From contig NZ_JAMXLA010000001.1 in NCBI RefSeq assembly GCF_024054175.1, positions 2,360,571 through 2,424,570 on the forward strand: DNA of 64,000 nucleotides. Reading direction: 5' to 3'. The notes under the pieces were generated by a model. It saw only the letters and a program-made list of their open reading frames with translations, was not told where the DNA came from and ran no database searches. Positions 52,597 through 61,908 of the stretch are shown one piece after another. How positions within the stretch are numbered: position 1 is the stretch's first letter; every line of letters begins with the position of its first letter. Source of the stretch: Flavobacterium sp. NRK1. GTDB lineage: Bacteria > Bacteroidota > Bacteroidia > Flavobacteriales > Flavobacteriaceae. Made by a program: the position numbers and the translations under genes.

Positions 52597-53997
52597 TTAT
52601 TGTCTGCTTTCATGCTTTTTAATAGCGTCCTGTACAATATCTGAATACCATATTGCGGGAAAATATTCTTCAATAAGCGTATGGTGTTTAAAACCTAATC
52701 TTAGCCCATTACTTAAATGAAACACTGCTTTATCTTCTTCCTGCTGCATAAAGTACAATCCGGCAAGTCGGTATTCAATCTCATATTCTTCAGGAAAATA
52801 TTCAGAGGCCTGGAGCAAAGTAGTAATAGCGGTATCATATTCACCCAGCGTTACAAGAGTATCTGTCCAGAATAACCAGGTATCAAGCTGGTAATCACCA
52901 AACTCTACTGCTTTTCTATAGCCTTCTTCTGCTTCTTCATGAAAACTCAGCGCTTTGTTTATAATTGCATAGCGTTTCCAGTATAATTTATTTTCGTTGT
53001 CAATACCAATAGCTTTATTTACATAGTAAAGTGCTTTCTGGTAGTTTTTACGACGAATATAAAAATCGGTAATTGCTATCCATGCTTTATCAAGTAAGGG
53101 ATCTTCATGTACAGTTCTCAAATAAAACTTAAGGGCATCTTCAAAATTGCCTAATCTTTCATAGCATTTACCAACCCTTAGCAAAGCAAAAGATGTAGGG
53201 TCATCAAGCTCCATAGTAATGGTGTAGCATGCAATAGCCTCTTCATATCGTTTTAACTTCTCTAAAGATTTGGCTTTTTCAAGAAATGCTCCCAGAAAGC
53301 TGTCGTCAATAAGCGTAGCATAGTCAAAGGCACGTAATGCTCCTTCATAATCTTTTATGGCATAGTATTGTCTTCCTAACTGATGCCAGGCTACTTCACT
53401 GTATGGGTTCTTGTCAATAAAATTATTCAGAAACTCAACAGCTTCAAGGTTTTGGTCTAAAAAATCAAAACAATATACCACATTATATAATGCGGAGTGA
53501 TCTTCAGTATCTTCATCAAGGCATTTAATAAAATTATCACGTGCCATTTCTAAATTATCCATAAAAAGATATTCCATACCTATAAGAGAATATACATCTG
53601 CATAATCGTCTGTATATTTAAGGGCAGTTTGTAAAAGCTCTACTGCTTTTTCATGCTGGTCTCTTTTAGAATAAATATTTGCTTTTTGTATATATACCTC
53701 TTCGTTAGTAGGTTCTATGGCATATAAGTCATTTAATAATCTTTCTGCAAGGTCTAGTTTGTCGTCAAAAACTAAAAGCTCTACCTGTACTAATTTTAAA
53801 CCTGTTGACCTGGGATGTTGTTCCAGACCTAATTTTAAGGCCTTCTTAGCTAAATTAATTTTTCCGGTGTCGAGGTAATGAAGAATAATGTCTTCAAACT
53901 CTTCAGAATCAAAGAAAAGTACTTTGTTGGTTTTCAACATAGATTCAAACTTTGATAAGGATAAACTGTAATCTTCTTCTTCGTGGCTCAAATTCAT
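52597..53997 (-). CDS. Tetratricopeptide repeat protein
   Basis: This 466-residue protein is built of TPR pairs from about residue 65 to the end (EVYIQKANIYSKRDQHEKAVELLQTALKYTDDYADVYSLIGMEYL, AWHQLGRQYYAIKDYEGALRAFDYA, SFALLRVGKCYERLGNFEDALKFYLRTVHEDP). It has no signal peptide, so it is likely cytosolic. A scaffold role is usual for the fold; nothing more specific can be said. An inverted repeat (54028-54044) lies upstream. Confidence 0.85.
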   Translation of the reverse strand: MNLSHEEEDYSLSLSKFESMLKTNKVLFFDSEEFEDIILHYLDTGKINLAKKALKLGLEQHPRSTGLKLVQVELLVFDDKLDLAERLLNDLYAIEPTNEEVYIQKANIYSKRDQHEKAVELLQTALKYTDDYADVYSLIGMEYLFMDNLEMARDNFIKCLDEDTEDHSALYNVVYCFDFLDQNLEAVEFLNNFIDKNPYSEVAWHQLGRQYYAIKDYEGALRAFDYATLIDDSFLGAFLEKAKSLEKLKRYEEAIACYTITMELDDPTSFALLRVGKCYERLGNFEDALKFYLRTVHEDPLLDKAWIAITDFYIRRKNYQKALYYVNKAIGIDNENKLYWKRYAIINKALSFHEEAEEGYRKAVEFGDYQLDTWLFWTDTLVTLGEYDTAITTLLQASEYFPEEYEIEYRLAGLYFMQQEEDKAVFHLSNGLRLGFKHHTLIEEYFPAIWYSDIVQDAIKKHESRQ

Positions 53998-54027
53998 ACT
54001 CCTATTGTTTAAAATTATCCTTATTAA

Positions 54028-54044
54028 AGTTACAAAATGTAACT
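54028..54044. promoter_or_regulatory. Possible operator: AGTTACA-AAA-TGTAACT
   Basis: A perfect 7-base inverted repeat with a 3-base centre, 31 bases upstream of the TPR gene ATG. It could be a regulator site or a fortuitous palindrome. Confidence 0.3.
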
Positions 54045-54100
54045 CCTAAAAGGAAATAATTTATATTTCTTTTGAACAATTTAATTAACAAATTTTATTG

Positions 54101-55303
54101 TTAATTATTGTTTTGCTCTTCAAGAATCTCATTCATAACTTCAATAATAATGCCACAACCTTCCTCAATCTCCTCATTACTAATAGTTAGGGGAGGGGTT
54201 ATTCTTATTGCGCATCCTTCAAACAGCAGCCAGAATAAAATAAGGCCTTTGTCCTGGCATCGCAAAATTACTTTGTCAGTAATATCAGCCCTTTCAGTCA
54301 TCGCTGCAAGCATTAAGCCCTCACCCCGTACTTCTTTAATCAGGGGGTGAATAAGCAGTTTTCTGAATATTTTTTCTTTTTCCAGCGTCTGCGCCATTAT
54401 GTCAGTTTCGGTCAGCTCATGTAGCGTAGCTAAGCAAGCAGCAGCAATTACCGGGTGTCCGCCAAATGTTGTTATATGCCCCAGCTTAGGATCATGGCTT
54501 AATAAATCCATCATCTTTTCTGAAGCTGTAAAAGCTCCTACCGGCATACCACCACCCATTCCTTTACCCATAACAACTACATCCGGTACAACATCATAGT
54601 TCTGAAACCCAAATAGTTTTCCTGTGCGTCCAAAACCTGGCTGTATTTCATCAAGAATCATTATAGCGCCTACTTCATCACATCGCTGCCTTACTTTTTT
54701 AAGAAAATCATTATGCGGCTGTATAAAACCGGCGCCACCCTGAATGGTTTCCAGAATAATACCTGCTGTTTTAGTAGTTATTTTTTGTAAATCCTCTTCG
54801 TTGTTAAAGGTTATAAAATCCACATCAGGTAGTAACGGGCGAAATATCTGCTTGCGTTCCTCAAACCCCATAACACTCATAGATCCCATAGTGTTGCCGT
54901 GATAAGCATTAAAACAGGAGATAAGCTGGCTTCTGCCTGTTACTCTTCTTGCAAGTTTTAAGGCTCCTTCAGTTGCTTCGGTGCCCGAGTTGGTAAGGTA
55001 GGTTTTATTTAATTGTTCAGGCATGTTTTGTGCAAGCAATTTACAAAACTCGGTTGCAGGATGCTGGGCATATTCACCATATACCATTACGTGCGAATAT
55101 TTGTTAAGCTGGTCTATGATCGCCTGATTTACTCTTGCATTCTGATGTCCCAGGCTTGCTGCCGAAACGCCGGCCACAAAATCAAGATATTTTTTATTAT
55201 TGCTATCGTAAATATAAGATCCCTTGGCGTGAGAAACTTCCATTCCTAAAGGATAAGGAGAAGTTTGCGCCTGGTATTTTAAAAAGTCATTGATCATTCG
55301 CAT
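54101..55303 (-). CDS. Class III aminotransferase (acetylornithine/ornithine-type fold)
   Basis: This PLP enzyme has 400 residues. Seen: GVSAASLGHQNARVNQAI, YLTNSGTEATEGALKLAR, DEIQPGFGRTGKLFG, and the PLP lysine in VVVMGKGMGGGMPVGAF. It resembles aspartate/ornithine-type class III aminotransferases; the substrate is uncertain. ATG 55303 and 55297 are both possible starts. It begins directly after the OstA-like gene. Confidence 0.85.
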   Translation of the reverse strand: MRMINDFLKYQAQTSPYPLGMEVSHAKGSYIYDSNNKKYLDFVAGVSAASLGHQNARVNQAIIDQLNKYSHVMVYGEYAQHPATEFCKLLAQNMPEQLNKTYLTNSGTEATEGALKLARRVTGRSQLISCFNAYHGNTMGSMSVMGFEERKQIFRPLLPDVDFITFNNEEDLQKITTKTAGIILETIQGGAGFIQPHNDFLKKVRQRCDEVGAIMILDEIQPGFGRTGKLFGFQNYDVVPDVVVMGKGMGGGMPVGAFTASEKMMDLLSHDPKLGHITTFGGHPVIAAACLATLHELTETDIMAQTLEKEKIFRKLLIHPLIKEVRGEGLMLAAMTERADITDKVILRCQDKGLILFWLLFEGCAIRITPPLTISNEEIEEGCGIIIEVMNEILEEQNNN

Positions 55304-55305
55304 TA

Positions 55306-56967
55306 TTATTTTTGTTCCTCTTTAACCTCAGGTTTAGGCTTAGGTTTTGGGTGGTCTTTATCATAATCCAATGTCTGCTTTAATGGTTCCATTGGAGTGT
55401 CTTCTATTTTTTTATCTGCTACCGATTTTTTAACTATACTGTCATGAAGTTCTTGTTCTTCCGGAGGGAATATGTCGTCTTTTGTTTTTATCATTTCATC
55501 TCCACGCCATAAAAAGCCTCTCAGTTTACGCACATTTTGCGGTAGTTCGGAATCAGGATAGATTTGGCTTTCGGTTTTTCTGAAAAGTGTTGCAGAGGTA
55601 ATTTTATTGTCTTTCAGTTCAAGATGAATACTGCTGCCTACACCTTTATCTATACCAAATAAAACCTCTTTATCATACATATAGTATATCTTCTCTGCAT
55701 TTCCTATTAAATCTACCTCATAGAGTTTATTATCCCTGAATTTACCATACAGGTTCTTTCCTTTTATCTGGTTATATCCCGTTCCTAGGGTATCTTTCTG
55801 AATTATAAAAGCATTTGTAAGTACCTTTAGCGAGTCTATTTGTTCAGTTTTACTGTTAGATATTATGTGTATAACTTCTCCTGTAAGCTGGCTGTCGCCA
55901 TTCCATACCACAGGACGTTTAATAAGTTGCGTAAGCCCTTTTGCTTCATCAGAATGTATCGAATCGCATTTACCGCTCATATCTACCTTATAAAATCGTG
56001 CATTATTGTATCCTCTCACAATTCTGAAGCCCGGTTTTCCTGTAACTACCATACGTTTTGCATGGGTGTATAAGGTGTCTTTTTCTACAAGTGTTTTTGC
56101 TACGGCATGTTTTGTCATTATAAGGGAGTCGCCCTCTTTAAATCTATATATTTCAGAATAATGCCCCTCTAAAACATATTTGTTTACTGTGTCGGTGACT
56201 TTTACATTGTTAGTTGCGGATGAGTAATTTCGAGGCCTGTCATAATAAATACTGTCTCCTTTTATAATCCGCGTACCATATTTTATGTAGGAGTTGGTTA
56301 GCAAATGTGCCAGATTTTTTTTTGTATCATAAAACCCTTTCTCAGTATAAATATAGTCTTCTTTACTTGTAATTGTGGTAGGGCCAAATACATATGAATG
56401 CCCAGAGTTTGTGTAATAATCAAGATGGTTTGACTTTAAAACATATTTTGGGTTGGTAAGGGTAACGGCAGTTCTGAATTCATATTTCTTTTGAGCTACT
56501 ATATAGCGCCCTGATTTACTTTTAAGAGTATTGTCAGCATTATAAATAGTTCCGTAAGAATTATAATAAGCCTGTTGTGCAGCCCTGTCAAAATAAATAG
56601 TGTCGGTAACAAGCCTCATGTCGGGAGAGCGCATCACTATATCTCCTGTTGCGTAAGCAAATTTTTTGTTGCCATTATATTCTGCATAGCGCCCATCCAT
56701 AAAAAGGCTGTCGCCCTGATTCATTTTTACATCGCCAAAAAGCTTTATATAATTCTCTTTAGTGAAATGATACGCTTTGTTACAAGTCATTCTAATACCA
56801 TCATGTAATACCCTTACATTGCCGGTAAGAACAACAGCGTCAGGAATTTCCGTCTGATTCCCTTCAATAAAATCTACGTGCTCAATTATAATTAACTTTT
56901 TCTCCTGTGCGCACAAAACATTATTGCAGAGAATAAAAGATATAAGAAAAAAGAGAAGCTTTTTCAA
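55306..56967 (-). CDS. OstA-like protein (LptA/OstA-type LPS transport protein)
   Basis: From TTG 56967 this is 553 residues with a signal peptide (KKLLFFLISFILCNNVLCAQ). An OstA/LptA-type N-terminal domain follows (VDFIEGNQTEIPDAVVLTGNVRVLHDGIRMTCNKA), then further repeated beta strands. The C-terminal tail is lysine/proline-rich (DHPKPKPKPEVKEEQK). The longer frame starts TTG at 57009, but a TAAATTTG box (56985-56992) lies inside it, so the shorter start is preferred. It is probably involved in lipopolysaccharide transport across the periplasm. Confidence 0.85.
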   Translation of the reverse strand: MKKLLFFLISFILCNNVLCAQEKKLIIIEHVDFIEGNQTEIPDAVVLTGNVRVLHDGIRMTCNKAYHFTKENYIKLFGDVKMNQGDSLFMDGRYAEYNGNKKFAYATGDIVMRSPDMRLVTDTIYFDRAAQQAYYNSYGTIYNADNTLKSKSGRYIVAQKKYEFRTAVTLTNPKYVLKSNHLDYYTNSGHSYVFGPTTITSKEDYIYTEKGFYDTKKNLAHLLTNSYIKYGTRIIKGDSIYYDRPRNYSSATNNVKVTDTVNKYVLEGHYSEIYRFKEGDSLIMTKHAVAKTLVEKDTLYTHAKRMVVTGKPGFRIVRGYNNARFYKVDMSGKCDSIHSDEAKGLTQLIKRPVVWNGDSQLTGEVIHIISNSKTEQIDSLKVLTNAFIIQKDTLGTGYNQIKGKNLYGKFRDNKLYEVDLIGNAEKIYYMYDKEVLFGIDKGVGSSIHLELKDNKITSATLFRKTESQIYPDSELPQNVRKLRGFLWRGDEMIKTKDDIFPPEEQELHDSIVKKSVADKKIEDTPMEPLKQTLDYDKDHPKPKPKPEVKEEQK

Positions 56968-56984
56968 GTTGAAATAATTTGGAA

Positions 56985-56992
56985 CAAATTTA
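56985..56992 (-). promoter_or_regulatory. Bacteroidota -7 promoter box (TAAATTTG)
   Basis: An exact TAnnTTTG match 18 bases before the TTG start of the OstA-like gene; it argues against the longer TTG start at 57009. Confidence 0.45.
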
Positions 56993-57084
56993 CGTAAAAA
57001 CAATAACAATAGTTGTGCTTTGCTTTATTGTATAGTTAAAAGTTTCGGGGTTACTATATATTTTATTCACTAAAGACAAGTTAT

Positions 57085-57113
57085 AAAAAAAGCCGCATAA
57101 AGCGGCTTTTTTT
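57085..57113. terminator. Bidirectional terminator
   Basis: AGCCGC and GCGGCT pair around a short loop, with T/A runs on both sides. It abuts the purA stop codon. Confidence 0.82.
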
Positions 57114-58383
57114 ATTTTATAATTGTCTGGGTTCTGTCCGGGCCTACAGATATAACTTTAATAGGTACTTCAACTTCTTTTTCAATAAACTCAATATATT
57201 CTTTAAGTTCAGCAGGAAGCTGTTCATAGGTTGTCATTCCTGTAAGATCTGCTGCCCATCCTTTTTTCTCAACAAAAACAGGCGTTACATTTTCAGGTTC
57301 TATGTTATAAGGCAGGTGACTAATTTCCTGTCCTTTATATTTATATGAAGTACATACTTTTAAAGTATCAAAACCAGAAAGTACGTCACCTTTCATCATA
57401 TATAGCTGTGTAACACCATTTACCTGGATTGCATATTTTAGTGCAACAAGGTCCAGCCATCCGCAACGTCTCGCACGACCGGTTACAGATCCGTATTCAT
57501 TACCAACGCGTGCCATTGTAGCACCATCTTCGTCAAATAATTCAGTAGGGAAAGGCCCGCTTCCAACACGGGTAGTATATGCTTTAAAAATACCAAATAC
57601 ATCTTTAACCCTGTTTGGTGCAATACCAAGTCCTGTACAGGCTCCGGCAGCAGTAGTGTTAGATGATGTGACAAATGGATATGTACCAAAATCAATATCA
57701 AGTAAAGAACCCTGAGCACCTTCTGCAAGAATGGTTTTTCCTACTTTCATTGCTTTGTTAAGGTATTCTTCGCTATCAATAAAGGTAAGTTTTTTAAGCT
57801 CTTTAACTGCAGCAAAAAATTCTGCCTCAAGTTCTGCAAGGTCATATTCAAGCTCTACATTGTAGAAGTCTATCATTGCCTGGTGCTTATCGGCAAGGTG
57901 GCGGTAAAGCTCTTCAAAATTTTCAAGCTCAATATCTCCTACTCGAAGGCCGTTTCTTCCGGTTTTGTCCATATAGGTTGGGCCAATACCTTTCAGTGTT
58001 GATCCTATTTTTGCTTTACCTTTAGAAGCTTCAGATGCAGCATCTAAAAGGCGGTGTGTAGGTAATATAAGGTGTGCTTTTCTTGAAATAAGCAAGCGGG
58101 ACTGAATATCGATATTGAATTTCTCAAGCCCTTCTATTTCTTTCTGAAAAACCACAGGATCCATTACAACACCATTACCAATGATATTTATTGAATTTTT
58201 ATGGAATATACCTGATGGAATAGTCCTTAAAACGTGTTTAATCCCATCAAATTCCAGTGTGTGGCCTGCATTTGGTCCACCCTGAAAACGGGCAATAATA
58301 TCATATTTAGAGGTGAGTACGTCAACGATCTTTCCTTTGCCTTCGTCGCCCCACTGTAATCCAAGCAGCAAATCTACGGTCAT
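57112..58383 (-). CDS. purA: Adenylosuccinate synthetase
   Basis: This 423-residue protein has the family's N-terminus with the catalytic aspartate D13 and P-loop (LQWGDEGKGKIVDVL), histidine H41 in GGPNAGHTLEFDG, and KGIGPTYMDKTGRNGLRVGD. It joins IMP and aspartate using GTP in AMP synthesis. It follows the Fur-family gene after a terminator-like hairpin on the same strand. ppGpp is a known inhibitor of this enzyme in other bacteria, and rsh is two genes upstream. Confidence 0.95.
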   Translation of the reverse strand: MTVDLLLGLQWGDEGKGKIVDVLTSKYDIIARFQGGPNAGHTLEFDGIKHVLRTIPSGIFHKNSINIIGNGVVMDPVVFQKEIEGLEKFNIDIQSRLLISRKAHLILPTHRLLDAASEASKGKAKIGSTLKGIGPTYMDKTGRNGLRVGDIELENFEELYRHLADKHQAMIDFYNVELEYDLAELEAEFFAAVKELKKLTFIDSEEYLNKAMKVGKTILAEGAQGSLLDIDFGTYPFVTSSNTTAAGACTGLGIAPNRVKDVFGIFKAYTTRVGSGPFPTELFDEDGATMARVGNEYGSVTGRARRCGWLDLVALKYAIQVNGVTQLYMMKGDVLSGFDTLKVCTSYKYKGQEISHLPYNIEPENVTPVFVEKKGWAADLTGMTTYEQLPAELKEYIEFIEKEVEVPIKVISVGPDRTQTIIK

Positions 58384-58436
58384 TCCTTTTATTTGTTTGT
58401 TATATTGAAATAATTGTTTTTCCGGGTAATCATAAA

Positions 58437-58467
58437 AATAAAAACCAATCCTTTTCAGGGTTGGTTT
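58437..58467 (-). terminator. Intrinsic terminator
   Basis: On the minus strand AACCAACCCTG and its partner around AGGATTGGTT pair, followed by a T-rich run. It sits between the Fur-family gene and purA. Confidence 0.65.
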
Positions 58468-58494
58468 GTCGTTTCTTTTAAACGCGCCCTTTTA

Positions 58495-58980
58495 TTAACT
58501 TTCTGCAACAGGCTGTTCAGCTATAGGCTCTTGTTCTGCCACAGGTTGTTTTTTATGGCCGTAAAGGTATAAAGAATGGTTATGAATTTCAATACCAAAA
58601 ATTTCTTCTATCGTTTTTTTAATAGATTGTATTCTGGGGTCACAAAACTCTATAACCTCACCTGTATCTGTCATTATTATATGATCATGCTGCTTGTCAA
58701 AATATGATTTCTCATAATGGCTCTGGTTTTGTCCAAACTGGTGCCTTCTCACAAGTCCGCATTCTAAAAGCAATTCTATCGTGTTATAAAGTGTAGCACG
58801 GCTAACGCGATAGTTTTTGTTTTTCATTTTTATATATAACGACTCAATATCAAAATGTTCAGTGCTGTTATATATTTCCAGCAGAATAGCGTAGCGCTCA
58901 GGGGTTTTCCTGTGCCCTTTATCCTCAAGGAACTTCGTGAAAACATTTTTTACAATGTCCTGGTTTTTATTATTTTCCAT
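58495..58980 (-). CDS. fur: Fur/PerR-family transcriptional regulator
   Basis: This 161-residue protein has an N-terminal winged helix ([42 protein letters not shown]) and a dimerization/metal domain ([23 protein letters not shown]). The regulatory-site histidines are present (H42, H98, H100, H133). The CxxC pairs that hold structural zinc in E. coli Fur are missing: the position of the CLDCG-type motif reads MTDTG. Whether it senses iron, manganese or peroxide cannot be told. It lies 58 bases downstream of rsh. Confidence 0.85.
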   Translation of the reverse strand: MENNKNQDIVKNVFTKFLEDKGHRKTPERYAILLEIYNSTEHFDIESLYIKMKNKNYRVSRATLYNTIELLLECGLVRRHQFGQNQSHYEKSYFDKQHDHIIMTDTGEVIEFCDPRIQSIKKTIEEIFGIEIHNHSLYLYGHKKQPVAEQEPIAEQPVAES

Positions 58981-58999
58981 GGTTTTTGTATCGATGGTG

Positions 59000-59007
59000 C
59001 AAAGATA
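59000..59007 (-). promoter_or_regulatory. Bacteroidota -7 promoter box (TATCTTTG)
   Basis: An exact TAnnTTTG match 20 bases before the Fur-family ATG, suggesting the regulator can be transcribed apart from rsh. Confidence 0.5.
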
Positions 59008-59038
59008 ATCTAAATTTCGTTAAGTGAAAGCATTAACC

Positions 59039-61267
59039 TTAATTGTTATATATCCTCGTCACTTTATCTATGCCCTCAATTTTTTTAATATTATCTATAA
59101 GTTTTTTAAGAATGGTGTTGTTCTGCACCACTACAGTAACCTGCCCGTTAAATATACCTGCATTACCGCTTAGCGATATACTTTGAATATTAACATGCAT
59201 ATTGTTGGATATAACTTTTGTCAGCTCGTTTGTCAGTCCAAGTATATCCATGCCTGTTATTTTAAGTGTCGCCTTAAATTCTTCCTGCGAAGAATCTATC
59301 CATTTTGCAGGCATAATGCGGTAAGCATAATTACTTTGCAGCCTTATAGCATTAGGGCAGTCTTTTTTATGCACTTTTATCCCTTCATTTATGGTAATAA
59401 AACCAAACACTTCATCTCCCGGTATGGGGTTACAGCAGTTGGCAAGTTTATAATCAAGCTTGTCTTCATTTTTACCAAAAACAAGCAGGTCATAATTACG
59501 GCTTATTTCTTCTTTCTGAATCTGCTCCTGCGGCACGTTAGGCGAACGTTTTATTTTATTCTTAAAGAAATTCATAAACGTATTGCTCTTCAGTGCAGCG
59601 TAGTCTTTAAGTTGCTGGTTGTCTATAGTACCAACACCTACACGGTAAAACAAATCCAGACTTGTTTTTAATTTAAAGTAGTTTACCAGTTCGTTTACAA
59701 TGCTTTCGCTAAGCGTAATTTTTAAATGTCGGAGTTTACGGGTAAGTAGTTCTTTTCCGTCTTCGGCAATTTTCTTAGTACTCTCGTTTAGTACATTTTT
59801 TATCTTGTTTTTAGCTCTTGCCGTAGTAACATAATCCAGCCAGTGCGGGTTAGGTTTCTGGTTAGGGGAGGTAATAACTTCTACCTGATCACCGCTGTTA
59901 AGTACATGGTTAAGTGGCACCAGTTTTCCATTCACTCGTGTTCCTCTTGTTCTGATACCTATTTCAGAGTGTATACTAAAAGCAAAATCCAGTGATGTAG
60001 CGCCCTTTGGTAACGATTTTATTTCACCTTTAGGGGTAAAAACATATATCTCTTTAGCATATAGATTCAGTTTAAAGTCCTCAACAAAATCTACAGCATT
60101 GCCCGATGTATTTTCCAGGGCTTCTTTTAACAGGTTAAGCCAGGTTTCAAGGCCATGTTCTTCAGTTGCGCCGCCTTGTTTGTACTTATAATGCGCAGCA
60201 TATCCCTTTTCAGCAACCTCGTCCATACGTTCGCTTCGTACCTGAATTTCTACCCAACGCCCTTTTGGTCCCATTACTGTAATATGCAGTGCCTCATATC
60301 CGGTAGATTTTGGAGATGATATCCAGTCCCTTAACCTACTTGGGCTAGGTCGGTAATGGTCGGTTACTATAGAATATATTTTCCAGGCAATAAATTTTTC
60401 ATCATGCTGGTCTGATTTATAAATAATACGCAGTGCAAACTTGTCATATACTTCGTCAAAGCTCACACCCTGAGCCAGCATTTTTCTGCGGATAGAATAA
60501 ATGGACTTAGGCCTGCCTTTTATAGTATACTGAATATTCTCAGCATCCAGTGATGATTTTAATACATCAGAAATAGACTTAATGTAAGCATCCTGTTCTT
60601 CTTTGGTCTCCTTCATTTTGCTTACAATGTCGTTATACACAGCAGGCTCTGTATACTTAAGACCAAGATCTTCAAGCTGATTTTTAATATTATACAACCC
60701 AAGGCGGTGTGCTAACGGAGCATAAATGTATAATGTTTCCGATGCAATTTTTGCCTGTTTGTAATCTACCATAGATTCCATAGTCTGCATATTATGCAGC
60801 CTGTCGGCAATTTTTATGAGTATAACCCTAACATCATCATTTAGGGTAAGCAGCATTTTACGGAAATTTTCAGCCTGCATAGATATTTCCTGATCGGTTT
60901 TAACCTGTGCAATTTTTGTCAGGCCATCTACGATCTGTGCTATCTTCGGATTGAACATACGCTCAATATCGGCTACCGTAATATCTGTATCTTCTACTAC
61001 GTCATGCAGTAGGGCAGAGGCAATAGAAGTTGCCCCCAATCCAATTTCTGAGGCCACAATTTTAGCCACGGCAATAGGGTGGAAGATGTAAGCTTCACCA
61101 GATTTCCTTCGTTGATCTTTATGTGCATCTACAGCAACATCAAAAGCTTTTCTGATCAGCTTTTTATCGTCTTCTGTAAGTGTCTGGTAGCTTATTCGGA
61201 GTAACTCCTTGTATTCTTTGGCAATAGCCTTGTTTTCCTGTTCGGTATCAATCTCAATCATAGTCAT
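59039..61267 (-). CDS. rsh: Bifunctional (p)ppGpp synthetase/hydrolase (RelA/SpoT family)
   Basis: This protein of 742 residues has all domains of the long RSH type. The HD hydrolase (H63, H88, D89, E92, D93) looks complete. The synthetase shows GRPKSIYSIRRKM and SRLRDWISSPKSTGYEALHITV; the RLRD loop is basic as in bifunctional enzymes, unlike the acidic RelA loop. A TGS domain (IYVFTPKGEIKSLPKGATSLDFAF), a conserved-cysteine region (LANCCNPIPGDEVFG) and a C-terminal ACT domain follow. It makes and degrades the stringent-response alarmone. An ATG at 61261 is an alternative start. Confidence 0.95.
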   Translation of the reverse strand: MTMIEIDTEQENKAIAKEYKELLRISYQTLTEDDKKLIRKAFDVAVDAHKDQRRKSGEAYIFHPIAVAKIVASEIGLGATSIASALLHDVVEDTDITVADIERMFNPKIAQIVDGLTKIAQVKTDQEISMQAENFRKMLLTLNDDVRVILIKIADRLHNMQTMESMVDYKQAKIASETLYIYAPLAHRLGLYNIKNQLEDLGLKYTEPAVYNDIVSKMKETKEEQDAYIKSISDVLKSSLDAENIQYTIKGRPKSIYSIRRKMLAQGVSFDEVYDKFALRIIYKSDQHDEKFIAWKIYSIVTDHYRPSPSRLRDWISSPKSTGYEALHITVMGPKGRWVEIQVRSERMDEVAEKGYAAHYKYKQGGATEEHGLETWLNLLKEALENTSGNAVDFVEDFKLNLYAKEIYVFTPKGEIKSLPKGATSLDFAFSIHSEIGIRTRGTRVNGKLVPLNHVLNSGDQVEVITSPNQKPNPHWLDYVTTARAKNKIKNVLNESTKKIAEDGKELLTRKLRHLKITLSESIVNELVNYFKLKTSLDLFYRVGVGTIDNQQLKDYAALKSNTFMNFFKNKIKRSPNVPQEQIQKEEISRNYDLLVFGKNEDKLDYKLANCCNPIPGDEVFGFITINEGIKVHKKDCPNAIRLQSNYAYRIMPAKWIDSSQEEFKATLKITGMDILGLTNELTKVISNNMHVNIQSISLSGNAGIFNGQVTVVVQNNTILKKLIDNIKKIEGIDKVTRIYNN

Positions 61268-61359
61268 ATAGCAATAGCCTTAAAATTAGTGATATTTTTT
61301 ATCAAAAACAATATAGCATATAGAATTATTCTATTCTAACATAGAGTTGCTTACAAAGG

Positions 61360-61908
61360 CTATTTACAGTATTTACGAAGCAGGATATTTTCCAGATTTA
61401 TCTTTTTAGCAATCCAATAGGTGAGTGAAGCAAAAGGAGTAAAAAGATTGAAAAAAGTAGTATTGAGATGGGTATCTCCCCATTTGAGCAGTATCGCTCC
61501 ATAGAAAGGATTTTTAGGGATCATCCTTTTAGTAGTGCATTTATCATTAACCAGACCGAAAAGTGCTTTTATGAAATTTTCAAAACCGGGCTGCCCATTA
61601 CGTAGTACTATCCTAAAAACTATAGGTTCACTCCCATTATTAAAAAATCGATGCTCTATGCCTATCGGAACCAGTTTGCTTTGCCCGGGTTCAAGATAAA
61701 CAATCTCCCTATTGTATAGTAAGCCTAATTGTCCTTTAACGGCTATAAATTCTTCCGTAAAGCGTTTATGATAGTGAGGTGGGTTTCCGCCGTGGGGCAT
61801 AAGAGAAACTTCAAGCAAAGAGTATTTCCCATTAGTGTCTTCAGAAGATTCAATTATTTTGGTGTACTCCCCATTTAAAGGATTGTAATAGGTTTTAGGC
61901 TCATTCAT
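61360..61908 (-). CDS. Cupin domain protein
   Basis: This 182-residue protein has a single cupin fold near residues 30-105: GGNPPHYHKRFTEEFIAVKGQLGLLYN and YLEPGQSKLVPIGIEHRFFNNG, with histidines and a glutamate in the metal-binding positions. The C-terminal ~75 residues contain hydrophobic stretches. The substrate is unknown. It begins immediately after the stop of the secreted hypothetical gene upstream. Confidence 0.8.
   Translation of the reverse strand: MNEPKTYYNPLNGEYTKIIESSEDTNGKYSLLEVSLMPHGGNPPHYHKRFTEEFIAVKGQLGLLYNREIVYLEPGQSKLVPIGIEHRFFNNGSEPIVFRIVLRNGQPGFENFIKALFGLVNDKCTTKRMIPKNPFYGAILLKWGDTHLNTTFFNLFTPFASLTYWIAKKINLENILLRKYCK

Noticed and set aside
54081..54102. Inverted repeat ATTAACAA/TTGTTAAT near the aminotransferase stop
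   Set aside because: Very AT-rich and without a T run; likely to occur by chance in this composition.
59183..59671. A 162-residue open frame on the plus strand
   Set aside because: It lies entirely opposite the RelA/SpoT coding region, whose domains are clear, and shows no domain of its own.
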